In this document: one piece after another, positions 1 to 10,456 of the stretch
Layout of the letters: each line of letters begins with the position of its first letter
Numbering within the stretch: position 1 is the first letter of the stretch
NCBI GenBank assembly: GCA_032718475.1
Contig: JAUCBJ010000929.1
Coordinates: forward strand, 1 to 28,588
Reading direction: 5' to 3'
DNA: 28,588 nt
DNA from: Nemertoderma westbladi
Taxonomy: Eukaryota > Xenacoelomorpha > Nemertodermatida > Nemertodermatidae
The notes under the pieces: model-generated
The model's input: the letters and a program-made list of their open reading frames with translations, nothing else
Databases searched by the model: none
What the model was told of the DNA's origin: nothing
Translations under genes and position numbers: made by a program

Positions 1-9
1 TACGTTTAT

Positions 10-3009
10 TTATATTTTCATATCAATAATACTGCTCTGCACATTGGACATAAGATAGATAAATTTACTAGGCCATCGAATTGTGTAGTACCCTCCACCA
101 ATAAAAAAAAGTAAGCCAGTCCCACATTCCCCTACGCCCGCACCTCCAGACCTTCGGCTACCGCGCAGAGGATACCGGCTGTGGATACCGGATACTCTAA
201 TGCGATCTGATGGGCGCCCGCACACCAAAGACCCGGTCTTTGGTGTGCGGGCGCCCCTCAGACACATTAGAGCGGACCGCAGCAGGGCAAAGTTTAACTT
301 CGTCCGCACGAGAGACACGGTCTGCGAATAGGGAGAATCCCGCTTGACTGAGAGGAGGAGCGATATTCGATTTATGAGCGCATGCGCGCTTCTGCTAGCG
401 CCCCCTGTGGTAGCCATGATGAACGGGCAGAAACCTCCATGCTCGATCTCATTTATCCTCTCCTCGTATTTTCGTCGTTTCTCCCTCTCGTGCTTCTGAT
501 ACGCGGACGAAATGGAACGGGGGTTAGAGGAGCACAGCGGGTTGAATATCTTTACGTCCACGTATACTTTCTCGAACCTCCCGCCCCAGACCCCGCACGC
601 TGCTACATCCAGCCGCGCATCCGGGTCCCTTGAGGTGCTCGCCAGCCGAAATTCCTCGCTCTCTACTTGTTGTAGACCGGGTTCACTCTCAACGTCATGG
701 GCCACCTCGTTGAGCAACTCAGCTAAATAGTCCCGTACCTCGTTATGGCGAATACTGGGGTATCCCCCTGTCGGACAGTGCAGCGAATGCGAGATGGAGA
801 ATGCAACTCCACATACACAGTGGGAGGGGAGCTTTGGTGGCAGCCAACCATACCTCAAGCACAGGGCATCCCGAAATGCTGTTTTGTGTAGGGCGAACCC
901 GTACTTGAGGATTGGTAAGGCTGTTAGCCACGATGAAGCACCTTTCTCCTGTGTTAGTGCCCGGAGGTACTTGGAGTCGTCTGACAACTGTCTGTTTACA
1001 TCCGCCGCCTTCGCTTTCACGTACTCCTCCCTTTCCCCCACCACTTCACGTACAATAAGCCTCTGTGCCTCGCGTGGTCGGGCCGTTCCGACCCCGATGG
1101 AATCGAGAGGTTCACAGATCCTCCTCGATGAATGGTAACTCTCCCGCAGGTCCTGTGGTTGGTATATTGCAAGGCCGCCCTCCCTTACAGGAAGAGCGAG
1201 CAACTTCCTCTCGATTTCGCCTGGAGGGGCCCGTCCGGTCAGTGTAGGTATGAGGTGGTCCACTATGTATTTCTCCACGTTGTCCAAGTTATCTACGAAA
1301 TGTGGGGTGGTTCGGGAGAGGTAAGTAGACTTTGACTGTAGACCATTTATGAGGCAACTATATGCTGGATGGGGAGCAGTAACTGCGAACTCGTTTAATC
1401 GCGCCAATTGCTCACACAGTTTGTCAACACGCTCCAATATGAATTTGTTGCATGCGTTCTCTGAACCAATAACTGATCCTAGTACCCTGTGACCATCAGT
1501 CAATTTTATGCCGGTTCCTGCAAATATCTTCTCAGCCTGCTCTCTGTGCTCGTCCTTTACAATCAGATAGGATTTTACCGGGTTGGGGAAGTAGCCATAC
1601 CCTGGACCGATTTCATTGACCTTCTCCCAGTACTCTCTTAGCCTTATGAGTCCGCCGGCGACATTCCCATCGTCTGCGAACCATTTTTGGATGAGAGAAC
1701 CACCCCTTCGATTGGCATTTTGTTGGTCTCCACCGCATGGGTAGTCATGGTCCGCCTGTCTGTCCCCTGGGTCTCCAACCGCACCCATTGTTTCCATGGA
1801 CTGCTTGCCCTCGTTCTCCGCTGATACGGTCTGTGCGCCTATCATTCCGAGTTTCTTTACCATTGGCAGTGTACCAGAGCCATACATTGCCATGGCGAGC
1901 GGATCTCCCTGGGTGGTACCCTCCTCAGACCACATGATCTCTTTGTCCACGAACAGTGGGGTTGGTTCTCGATAGGTGTTCACCAGGACTGTTGACAATG
2001 CAGGACATACATGTTTAATGTTTAACAACGCGAGTTGTCTGTTCAATGCATTGAATGCGTTTGTTGCATCTATCGATAGGATTCCTTCGCACTCGGTGGT
2101 GTTGTATTGGTCACGCAAAGCATGAATGGCATGCTCGATTCCTCCAAGCTGCCCCACGCACAACTGGGTATTACCGGCCACTGCTTCCAGGTCTACCCTG
2201 GTACATGTCATTATCGACTTCCCTATTATCCTTCTCAGTACTTCTCCTACACCAATCGGTCGGACGCCGGGTGTTTTATCCAGGGGCACCAGTCGACATG
2301 CATTGAGTGGGGAAATACTCTTGGGGTCAACGTATTCGGTACAAAGGCGTCTCGTAACCGCGGCCACCGCGTTTCGTAGGTCGTTTGATGTGGATCCAAA
2401 TGCCGTAAGCATGCGTCTCCATCCATCGGCGTCGATGCCAGATGGACCAGGTGTTCCCCGAGTGTGGAGGGATGCGGACAGAATTGCCTCACCCCTAATC
2501 GCGTCGAAAATTGCCGGGTGAAAACTGACAGTGTCCCCCCATGCTGATTCGATTAGTGACGGATCGACACTTCCAGGCGCTGGATGTTTCTCCCTTAGGA
2601 TCTCCTTAACGGTTTTATTCCCAACCAATTCCGTTAATCCCATAACCGAACCGCCCTTACCATCCGTTAGTATATCCATTGCAGCGGAAATCCGTCCCGT
2701 GTTCATCCGAGACACGAAGTCCCTCCTGGGTTTATCAGAGTCCACCCTAACAGCACCATTTCCTACACTCCGGGCCTGGAGTGCTCTCCCTTCGTCTAAG
2801 AGAGCGCCAATGTCGCCCTCGTTCCAAAGTTCGAGTACACCTCTACATGATAATACAACATAATACAGTGCCAGTACACCACTACAGGATAATACAGTAC
2901 CAGTACACCTACTAGGATCGGCATGCTGCATTGCAGCTGCATTTTTAAGAATGCTGTGCCGGCTTGTCAACAAAATTGCACCGCCACAACTCCCTATCAC
3001 CCATGACAT
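10..3009 (-). CDS. RLE-type non-LTR retrotransposon polyprotein (RT plus restriction-like endonuclease), 5'-truncated
   Basis: Reverse transcriptase and endonuclease of an R2/NeSL-like (early-branching, site-nicking) LINE, which copies its RNA onto nicked chromosomal DNA. Reading on the minus strand, the RT has motif A as SIDATNAFNALN (catalytic D near residue 314, about 2069), motif B as TTQGDPLAMAMY (about 1880-1925) and motif C as FADD (1669-1680). A C-X-C-X7-H-X3-C zinc motif follows (about 770-826). Next come RHNEVRD and a PD-(D/E)XK-like nuclease core, with RDPDARLD near 610-630 and VYVDVKIFNP near 538-566. The usual C-terminal KLNFALLRSALMCLRG block comes last. The ATG at 3009 is accidental: about 33 residues are out-of-frame sequence from the next LINE and about 26 are translated minisatellite. 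Real element coding starts near 2832, so the N-terminal DNA-binding region is missing. No stop interrupts about 940 codons. The exact clade was not determined. Confidence 0.85.
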   Translation of the reverse strand: MSWVIGSCGGAILLTSRHSILKNAAAMQHADPSRCTGTVLSCSGVLALYYVVLSCRGVLELWNEGDIGALLDEGRALQARSVGNGAVRVDSDKPRRDFVSRMNTGRISAAMDILTDGKGGSVMGLTELVGNKTVKEILREKHPAPGSVDPSLIESAWGDTVSFHPAIFDAIRGEAILSASLHTRGTPGPSGIDADGWRRMLTAFGSTSNDLRNAVAAVTRRLCTEYVDPKSISPLNACRLVPLDKTPGVRPIGVGEVLRRIIGKSIMTCTRVDLEAVAGNTQLCVGQLGGIEHAIHALRDQYNTTECEGILSIDATNAFNALNRQLALLNIKHVCPALSTVLVNTYREPTPLFVDKEIMWSEEGTTQGDPLAMAMYGSGTLPMVKKLGMIGAQTVSAENEGKQSMETMGAVGDPGDRQADHDYPCGGDQQNANRRGGSLIQKWFADDGNVAGGLIRLREYWEKVNEIGPGYGYFPNPVKSYLIVKDEHREQAEKIFAGTGIKLTDGHRVLGSVIGSENACNKFILERVDKLCEQLARLNEFAVTAPHPAYSCLINGLQSKSTYLSRTTPHFVDNLDNVEKYIVDHLIPTLTGRAPPGEIERKLLALPVREGGLAIYQPQDLRESYHSSRRICEPLDSIGVGTARPREAQRLIVREVVGEREEYVKAKAADVNRQLSDDSKYLRALTQEKGASSWLTALPILKYGFALHKTAFRDALCLRYGWLPPKLPSHCVCGVAFSISHSLHCPTGGYPSIRHNEVRDYLAELLNEVAHDVESEPGLQQVESEEFRLASTSRDPDARLDVAACGVWGGRFEKVYVDVKIFNPLCSSNPRSISSAYQKHEREKRRKYEERINEIEHGGFCPFIMATTGGASRSAHALINRISLLLSVKRDSPYSQTVSLVRTKLNFALLRSALMCLRGARTPKTGSLVCGRPSDRIRVSGIHSRYPLRGSRRSGGAGVGECGTGLLFFIGGGYYTIRWPSKFIYLMSNVQSSIIDMKI
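197..272. repeat. Long inverted repeat (hairpin) near the 3' end of the RLE-type LINE ORF
   Basis: Arms 212-233 and 235-256 are perfect reverse complements of 22 bases around a single central base at 234. The pairing extends imperfectly outward to CTAATG at 197 and CATTAG at 272. On the minus strand it lies just downstream of the conserved LRGAR block that ends the nuclease region. In the element's RNA it would form a GC-rich stem close to the 3' end, where LINE reverse transcriptases often recognise their template. That role is inference; the inverted repeat itself is seen directly. Confidence 0.85.
2833..2909. repeat. Short island of the 7031-14470 minisatellite between two LINEs
   Basis: About 77 bp made of the same modules as the large array to the right and in the same orientation: CACCTCT, ACATGATAATA, CAACATAATA, CAGTACCAGTACACC, ACTACAGGATAATA. 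It abuts the truncated 5' end of the RLE-type LINE on the left and the 3' end of the APE-type LINE on the right. It marks the pre-insertion array. Confidence 0.9.
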
Positions 3010-4459
3010 TTGCTAGATCATCCGCATCTTTAAGGCCAGTGTCCTTTAAGATGCGTCTCAAGAAAGTCATGGGCTGTCCACCATGCTTATTCACTCCATG
3101 AGGCTGCCAAAGTACAAGATTATGCACTGGCTGGTCCTCACGGCGAAAGCAATGTCCTGCAAAGCGGAGGCGATTTTGTTCTAGTGTCAAGCTTGGGGGA
3201 ACCAATGAGACACCTCCAATGTTATATAGTGTCTGGTTGGAGATGTGTGCATTGTACTTGACACAATGAACCCGGCGTAGCATTCTTGTGAATGTGCCAT
3301 CCAGAGATTTGGTGTCCTCAGCAGTTAGAGCCCAGCATGGACTCCCGTAGAGGAGTACTGGAACTACTGCTGCTCTAAATAATCGGACCTTAAGTTTCCG
3401 ATTAATTCTCGGTGACTTCCAAATCCTGGAAAGCCTATTCAAGGCTGCCCATGCCTTTCCCTTATGTATTCGAAGGTCCTCACCTGACTTCCGGATCCAT
3501 GATCCCAGGTAACAGAAGTCGTCCACATGCTCAAGCATACCATCCTTTGAGCTTATGCTCATCCGATCAGAGACTTGCTGAGGACTTTCAAAGTTAACTG
3601 TCAGAATTTTGGTCTTTCTGGAGTTAATAAAAAGACCAACACTAGAAGCAGCATGTTCTAATGAGCTGAGGAGCCGTTGGGCTCCCTCTAATGATTCTGA
3701 GAGTACTCCTAAGTCATTAGTTAGGTACTTGGAAGGATTTCCTCGACTTCTGGAGCCAGTAGGTGGAGTTATCATCACCCCATCATCATTATAATGATCT
3801 AAGGACATGCGTAGAACATAGTCAACCACAATAATGAACAAGAATGGTGCAAGTGTGTCTCCTTGGAGGACGCCCCATAACACTTCAAATGGTTCTGTGT
3901 CACCGTCAACAGTAGACACAAATGTTGTCGAACCATCGTATACTGATCTGATTGCTGCAATAATTTCATCAGGAATTCCATATAATGAAAGTATGCTGAA
4001 CATACGTGAGCGAGAGACTGAATCAAAGGCCTTGAAGAAGTCAACAAAGATAACAGCCAGATGCCTGTCTTTCTTTTTTGATAACTCTTCAATTATCCTT
4101 CTAAGTGCCAAAATGGGCTCCATGGTCCCACGACCTTTACGGAACCCATTCTGATTTCCACGGAGCAGTCTCTCAATGGGATCCCTGATGCGATTTAATA
4201 GAATCCTATTGTATAGCTATGCAGCAATCGAGATCAATGAGATTCCCCGAAAAGAACCATAGAGTGTTAGGTTGCCCTTCTTGGGAACTGGCACCAACTT
4301 ATTTGTTTTCATTTCTTGTGGGACTCTTGTTGTTCGGTACATGTCTACTATGATGGGATAGATGAGCTTTAAACACTCAGGTATTTTAAAGACCTCAGGG
4401 GGAACACCATCTACTCCACTGGCACGATTGGTCTTAATGCTCTTTGCAGCAGCCTTCAC
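2945..4459 (-). pseudogene. LINE reverse transcriptase region, inactivated
   Basis: One minus-strand frame carries the RT fingers (NRASGVDGVPPEVFK, then LVPVPKKGNLTLYGSFRGIS), motif A (FVDFFKAFDSVS, about 4014-4050), motif B (LQGDTLAPFLF, about 3835-3870) and a typical LINE thumb and C-terminus (WALTAEDTKSLD, FAGHCFRREDQPVHNL). An in-frame TAG at 4217-4219 splits it, where family members carry a Lys or similar codon before LYNRILL. The catalytic box is gone: between KYLT and LGVLSES only Asn-Asp remains (3713-3718), about five residues short of the usual LTDLxFADD layout. Upstream at 4475-4477 the frame hits TGA and then the gag fragment. It could not make active enzyme. Confidence 0.85.
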
Positions 4460-4474
4460 TTCTAAATAACTTCT

Positions 4475-4945
4475 TCAATAGGGAATTAGTTCAATTATTT
4501 TTCGCATGTTATGGATGCCATTTAACTCATGCGGCATATCGAGTTCCTTCAAGGCAACCAGGGCTTTGTTTACCCTTTCTGTAAAGTCCCTAAACTCGGC
4601 AGTCGTGGTGATTTGTTTGTTAGTGACCAATTTGTTGATTGTTGCCTGCATTATACGTGAAGGATTTCCATATCGCTTTTCAATGGCTTCCCATGCTAGT
4701 CGCAAACCGTCTGTTAGGCCTGCATATTGTCTAACAACTTCCTTTGCTTTGCCAGTTGTGTAAACCATCAGGTAGGTCATCTTCTGTGCTTCTGACAGGT
4801 TATGTTTCAGTAGAATTTCAGTGGTATATAGCTGTCGAAACTGAATATATTCTTCCGGGTATTCTCCACTGAAGGTAAACGGTTTAGCCTGTGGCAGTTC
4901 TAGCTTGGCTTTTATGGCGTCTGTTATTGCGTTATCGCGTCATCT
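4475..4945 (-). pseudogene. BEL/Pao-like gag (DUF1759-type) fragment inside the LINE
   Basis: About 157 codons, open from about 4945 down to the TGA at 4475-4477. The pattern is that of the DUF1759 region of BEL/Pao-type polyproteins: LELPQAKPFTFSGEYPEEY, then LSEAQKMTYLMVYTTGKAKE, then AWEAIEKRYGNPSRI and LDMPHELNGIHNMRKI. It replaces or interrupts the LINE between its linker (ending about 4981) and its RT fingers (starting about 4459). No LTRs, protease or pol lie beside it. Its strand matches the LINE but its frame differs from the upstream LINE half. The family call rests on motif spacing read by eye; another gag family is possible. Confidence 0.6.
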
Positions 4946-4980
4946 ATTAAAATCGAAAATTTCATTTTTTAGTCATATAA

Positions 4981-6630
4981 TTATGGTCTGGTGCCCTTAA
5001 CCTTGGTGGTTGGTTGGCTTTTCCGCCCAGTAAGCAGATTGATCGATTTCCATGCCTGGGACGATTGCCTGCTGTCGTCAGCATCATTGATGGCATCAAC
5101 CTGTTGGTTTATTAGCTCCTGTAGATTAGCAGAGTACTGCCTGTTCAGGGACTTAGATGCAGCCTTAACTGCATTCTTGGCCGCTGTAGTCTGTTTGAGT
5201 CGGGACTCTTTCTGCGCCTTATGAAGGTCATTTCGGCACTTCTGAATTTTGTTGTCAGTCCAGGGGGCCCTTTTCCTGATTCGAGGGTATACAGGAACTG
5301 TTTCTGCAGCTGCTAACTTAACTGCTTCTGTAAAGGCAGTATAGCCCTCACAGTGATCTGCCGCCTCAGAGGCAAGAGCCTCATACCTGTTGCTCAGCTG
5401 TAGTGTGAAGCTGGATCTCACACTTGGCTATTGCAACAGAGAGGACCAGTCATGCCGCGGCAAGGCAGATTTCGTTGTTCTGCTAGCACGCAGACTAAGT
5501 CTTACCTTGGCCACAATAAGGCGGTGATCACTGGAGAAGGGTCGAAGTGTAAATGCATTACAGTCTTGTATAGAGCTCCTGTATTTCCTACGAAACAGAA
5601 TATGGTCTATCTGGGACTTGTGACCACTGGGTCCACTATGAGTCCATAGCTTTCCAGTTCGCTTCTTGAACTGGGTTCCAGTCGAAAACAATCCATTTCC
5701 AGAGATAAAATCCTGAAGATGGACAGAATTTCGGTTAACACTATTGCTATAGACCCAGGGCGATGTAGGTGATTGATGCAGACTTGCATTAAAGTCTCCC
5801 AGGAATGTTAAGAATGCATGCTGATCTACTCCATCAGTAGCTGCTTGTAGATTGTGGTAGAAATTTTCCACCTCCTCTACAGGGGCAACACTAGTTGGAG
5901 AGTAGCACACAATCAGAACCACCTTAGGAAACTTCTAAGCCAGTCTTCCAGAACATGAGAAGTGGCAACGGATGATGCGGTTAGAGATTTGGTCTATTTT
6001 GTCCAATGCTGCATGTGCAGTTGGATTCATCAATAGACCAATTCCACCAATGCCACTATCATCTGCTGAGGCGAGGGCGAGTCGCCAACCGCCCCCCATG
6101 TCCTTAATCAGAACCTCAACAGTCTGTCCAGTCTGCATTCGGTGCTCTTGAACACCCACTGCGCTAAGAGAAAGCTTATCTGCCAAGGCAGTCAGCTCAC
6201 CTTGTCGCATTGGGGACCCGAGTGTTAGGGTGTTTACTGAGGCTAGTCTTGTGACTTGCCTCAGATTCACCAATGGCTTTGTTGGTCGGGGTGGAACATG
6301 AGAGTAGCCTCCAACTCCAGAATCCCTCTCCCCATCACAATCTGGCCTTCCTGGTGACCCAGGGTTTGGGCCAGAAAGGTCATCAGGAAAGGGGCTCAAA
6401 GAATTGTTGGCAGCTCTCTCTCCAGTAGGGGGTGAGACAGGCAGCCGGTCAGGAGTTAACTGACGCCTGTGAGGCCGATTGTGTCCGGTAATTCCACTGG
6501 CCTCTAGTGGCCGGACCTCCGCATTGCTAATGTAATCCTTAGTGGGGGTTGGGGGGTGCTTTTTTGCCGAGTCAGCTCTCGGGGCAAATACCACACCCTG
6601 GTTTGCCATTCCACAGGGTGGGTGTCGCAA
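4981..6630 (-). pseudogene. LINE AP-like endonuclease and linker, with two in-frame stops
   Basis: Single minus-strand frame broken by TAG at 5935-5937 and TAG at 5428-5430. The N-terminal part has a low-complexity leader and then VNTLTLGSPMRQGELTALAD and AVGVQEHRM, the glutamate motif of EEP nucleases. The middle part has FLGDFNASLH (about 5780-5810) and, near 5517-5540, FSSDHRLIVAKV, the closing SDH motif. After it comes the linker: FTLQLSNRYEALASEA, APWTDNKIQKCRNDL, AWKSINLLTGRK. This enzyme nicks target DNA to prime reverse transcription. The three segments join without frame change, so two point nonsense changes explain the breaks. The linker then runs out near 4985, where family members continue toward the RT. 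Confidence 0.85.
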
Positions 6631-7029
6631 TGGAGTCAGATATGAGGCCCATCACCCATATCTACTCTGGCGCACATGACCCACCATTGGCTGTTGCAGC
6701 TCATCTGCTGGGACATGCCCTGTACCCTTGCTGCCAGGTGCAGGTCGCAGTGAAGTGCTCTCAGAGTGGACATGAGAACACTCTACTCCTGACCAGCCAT
6801 TGGTAGATCACCATCTGCCTGGTCAGGCCATATACCCCTGCAGCCAAGTATATGGGTCTTTAATCCATGACCAAGGGCGTCCTTATTCCAGAACGAAGGG
6901 GGTCCTAGTTACAGGTCCAGATTTGCCCTAGTAAGAGGGTCTATGCAGCTACAGGTGGCACCTCCTTTATGCTGCATGGAGGTGGCAAGTTTTCTTGATC
7001 AATGACCTAGAATACCTGACCTGACCTAA
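6631..7029 (-). other. Presumed 5' leader of the APE-type LINE
   Basis: 400 bp with no convincing coding capacity, between the start of the endonuclease ORF and the first array unit. It is not built from array modules, so it most likely belongs to the LINE. A small stem (6959-6965 with 6978-6984, CACCTCC/GGAGGTG) is visible. The CTGACCTGACCT repeat at the outer end marks the junction with the array. Confidence 0.5.
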
Positions 7030-8575
7030 AGTACCAGTACACCACTACATGATTATACAACATAATACAGGATAATACAACATAATACAGGATAATACAC
7101 CACTACAGGATAATACAACATAATACAGGATAATACAACATAATACAGTACCAGTACACCACTACAGGATAATACAGTACCAGTACACCACTACAGGATA
7201 ATACAACATAATACAGGATAATACAATAACATAATACAGGATAATACACCACTACAGGATAATACAACATAATACAGGATAATACAACATAATACAGGAT
7301 AATACACCACTACAGGATAATACAACATAATACAGGATAATACAACATAATACAGTACCAGTACACCACTACAGGATAATACAGTACCAGTACACCACTA
7401 CAGGATAATACAACATAATACAGTACCAGTACACCACTACAGGATAATACAACATAATACAGTACCAGTACACCACTACAGGATAATACAGTACCAGTAC
7501 ACCACTACAGGATAATACAACATAATACAGTACCAGTACACCACTACAGGATAATACAGTACCAGTACACCACTACAGGATAATACAACATAATACAGTA
7601 CCAGTACACCACTACAGGATAATACAGTACCAGTACACCACTACAGGATAATACAACATAATACAGGATAATACAACATAATACAGGATAATACACCTCT
7701 ACAGGATAATACAGTACCAGTACACCACTACAGGATAATACAACATAATACAGGATAATACACCTCTACAGGATAATACAGTACCAGTACACCACTACAT
7801 GATAATACAGTACAACATAATACAGGATAATACACCTCTACAGGATAATAAAACATAATACAGGATAATACAGTACAACATAATACAGGATAATACACCT
7901 CTACAGGATAATAAAACATAATACAGGATAATACAACATAATACAGGATAATATAACATAATACAGGATAATACACCTCTACAGGATAATACAGTACCAG
8001 TACACCACTACAGGATAATACAACATAATACAGGATAATACAACATAATACAGGATAATACAATATAATACAGGATAATACAACATAATACAGGATAATA
8101 CAACATAATACAGGATAATACACCTCTACAGGATAATACAGTACCAGTACACCACTACAGGATAATACAACATAATACAGGATAATACAACATAATACAG
8201 GATAATACAACATAATACAGGATAATACAACATAATACAGGATAATACAACATAATACAGGATAATACACCTCTACAGGATAATAAAACATAATACAGGA
8301 TAATACAACATAATACAGGATAATACAACATAATACAGGATAATACAACATAATACAGGATAATACAACATAATACAGGATAATACAACATAATACAGGA
8401 TAATACAACATAATACAGGATAATACAACATAATACAGGATAATACACCTCTACAGGATAATACAGTACCAGTACACCACTACAAGATAATACAACATAA
8501 TACAGGATAATACAGTACACCACTACAGGAAAATACAACATAATACAGGATAATACACCTCTACAGGATAATACA

Positions 8576-10456
8576 GTAAAGTACACCACTACAGGATAAT
8601 ACAATATAATACAGGATAATACAACAATACAGGATAATACAACATAATACATGATAATACAACATAATACAGGATAATACACTTCTACAGGATAATACAG
8701 TACCAGTACAGCACTACAGGGTAATACAACATAATACAGTACCAGTACACCATTACAGGATAATACAGTACCAGTACACCACTACAGGATAATACAACAT
8801 AATACAGGATAATACAACATAATACAGGATAATACACCTCTACAGGATATAACAGTACGAGTACACCACTACAGGATAATACAACATAATACAGGATAAT
8901 ACAACATAATACAGGATAATACAACATAATACAGGATAATACAACATAATACAGGATAATACAACATAATACAGGATAATACAACATAATACAGGATAAT
9001 ACAACATAATACAGGATAATACAACATAATACAGGATAATACAACATAATACAGGATAATACAACATAATACAGGATAATACAACATAATACAGGATAAT
9101 ACAACATAATACAGGATAATACACCTCTACAGGATAATACAGTACCAGTACACAACTACAGGATAATACAATATAATACAGGATAATACAACATAATACA
9201 GTACCAGTACACCACTACAGGATAATACAGTACCAGTACACCACTACAGGATAATACAGTACCGTACACCACTACAGGATAATACCACAAAATACAGGAT
9301 AATACAACGTAATACAGGTTTATACACCACTACAGGATAATACAACATAATACAGTACCAGTACACCACTACAGGATAATACAACATAATACAGGATAAT
9401 ACAACATAATACAGGATAATACAACATAATACAGGATAATACAACATAATACAGTACCAGTACACCACTACAGGATAAAACAACATAATACAGTACCAGT
9501 ACACCACTACAGGATAAAACAACATAATACAGTACCAGTACACCACTACAGGATCATACAACATAATACAGTACCAGTACACCACTACAGGATAATACAG
9601 TACCAGTACACCACTACAGGATAATACAGTACCAGTACACCACTACAGGATAATACAACATAATACAGGATAATACAACAGAATACAGTACCAGTACACC
9701 ACTACAGGATAATACAACATAATACAGGATAATAAAGTACACCACTACATGATAATACAACATAATACAGTACCAGTACACCACTACAGGATAATACAAC
9801 ATAATACAGGATAATACACCTCTACAGGATAATACAACACAATACAGGATAATACACCTCTACAGGATAATACAGTACCAGTACACCACTACAGGATAAT
9901 ACAACTTAATACAGGATAATACAACATAATACAGGATAATACAACATAATACAGGATAATATAACATAATACATGATAATACAACATAATACAGGATAAT
10001 ACAACATAATACAGGATAATACAACATAATACAGGATAATACACCTCTACAGGATAATACAACATAATACAGGATAATACAACATAATACAGGATAATAC
10101 ACCTCTACAGGATAATACAACAAAATACAGGATAATACAGTACACCACTACAGGATAATACAACATAATACAGGATAATACAGTACACCACTACAGGATA
10201 ATACAACATAATACAGGATAATACACCTCTACAGGATAATACAGTACCAGTACACCACTACAGGATAGTACAACATAATACAGGATAATACACCTCTACA
10301 GGATAATACAGTACCAGTACACCACTACAGGATAATACAACATAATACAGGATAATACAACATAATACAGTACCAGTACACCACTACAGGATAATACAAC
10401 ATAATACAGGATAATACAACATAATACAGGATAATACACCTCTACAGGATAATACA
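8576..10456. repeat. Higher-order repeat copy 1 of the minisatellite
   Basis: Anchored by rare variants that recur in the same order in all three copies: GTAAAGTACACCACT at 8576, GATATAACAGTACGAG at 8847, ACCGTACACC at 9261, then the AATACCACAAAATAC and ACAGGTTTATACACC variants. It carries the longest pure 20-mer run (about 8870-9120). Confidence 0.85.

Larger units (their letters stand above)
2910..7029 (-). mobile_element. Degenerate APE-type LINE inserted in the minisatellite array, with internal gag-fragment insertion
   Basis: Minus-strand LINE running 5' to 3' from about 7029 to about 2917: leader, AP-like endonuclease (EEP family), linker, RT and C-terminal region. The coding parts are 4981-6630 and 2945-4459. 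Between them lies a foreign gag fragment (4475-4945), and the usual linker-to-RT connector is missing. Array sequence in the same orientation flanks both ends; the 14-mer AGTACCAGTACACC occurs at 2896-2909 and at 7030-7043. It could be a target duplication or simply neighbouring array units. The clade looks RTE- or CR1-like, but I cannot fix it by eye. Confidence 0.8.

Noticed and set aside
382-2863. Plus-strand ORFs opposite the RLE-type LINE
   Set aside because: Shadows of the minus-strand RT/endonuclease frame; no recognisable domains.
7728-9155. Long minus-strand ORFs (up to 227 codons) in the minisatellite as protein genes
   Set aside because: They are translations of a repeat that has no stops in any frame; they have no start context, domain or independent sequence.
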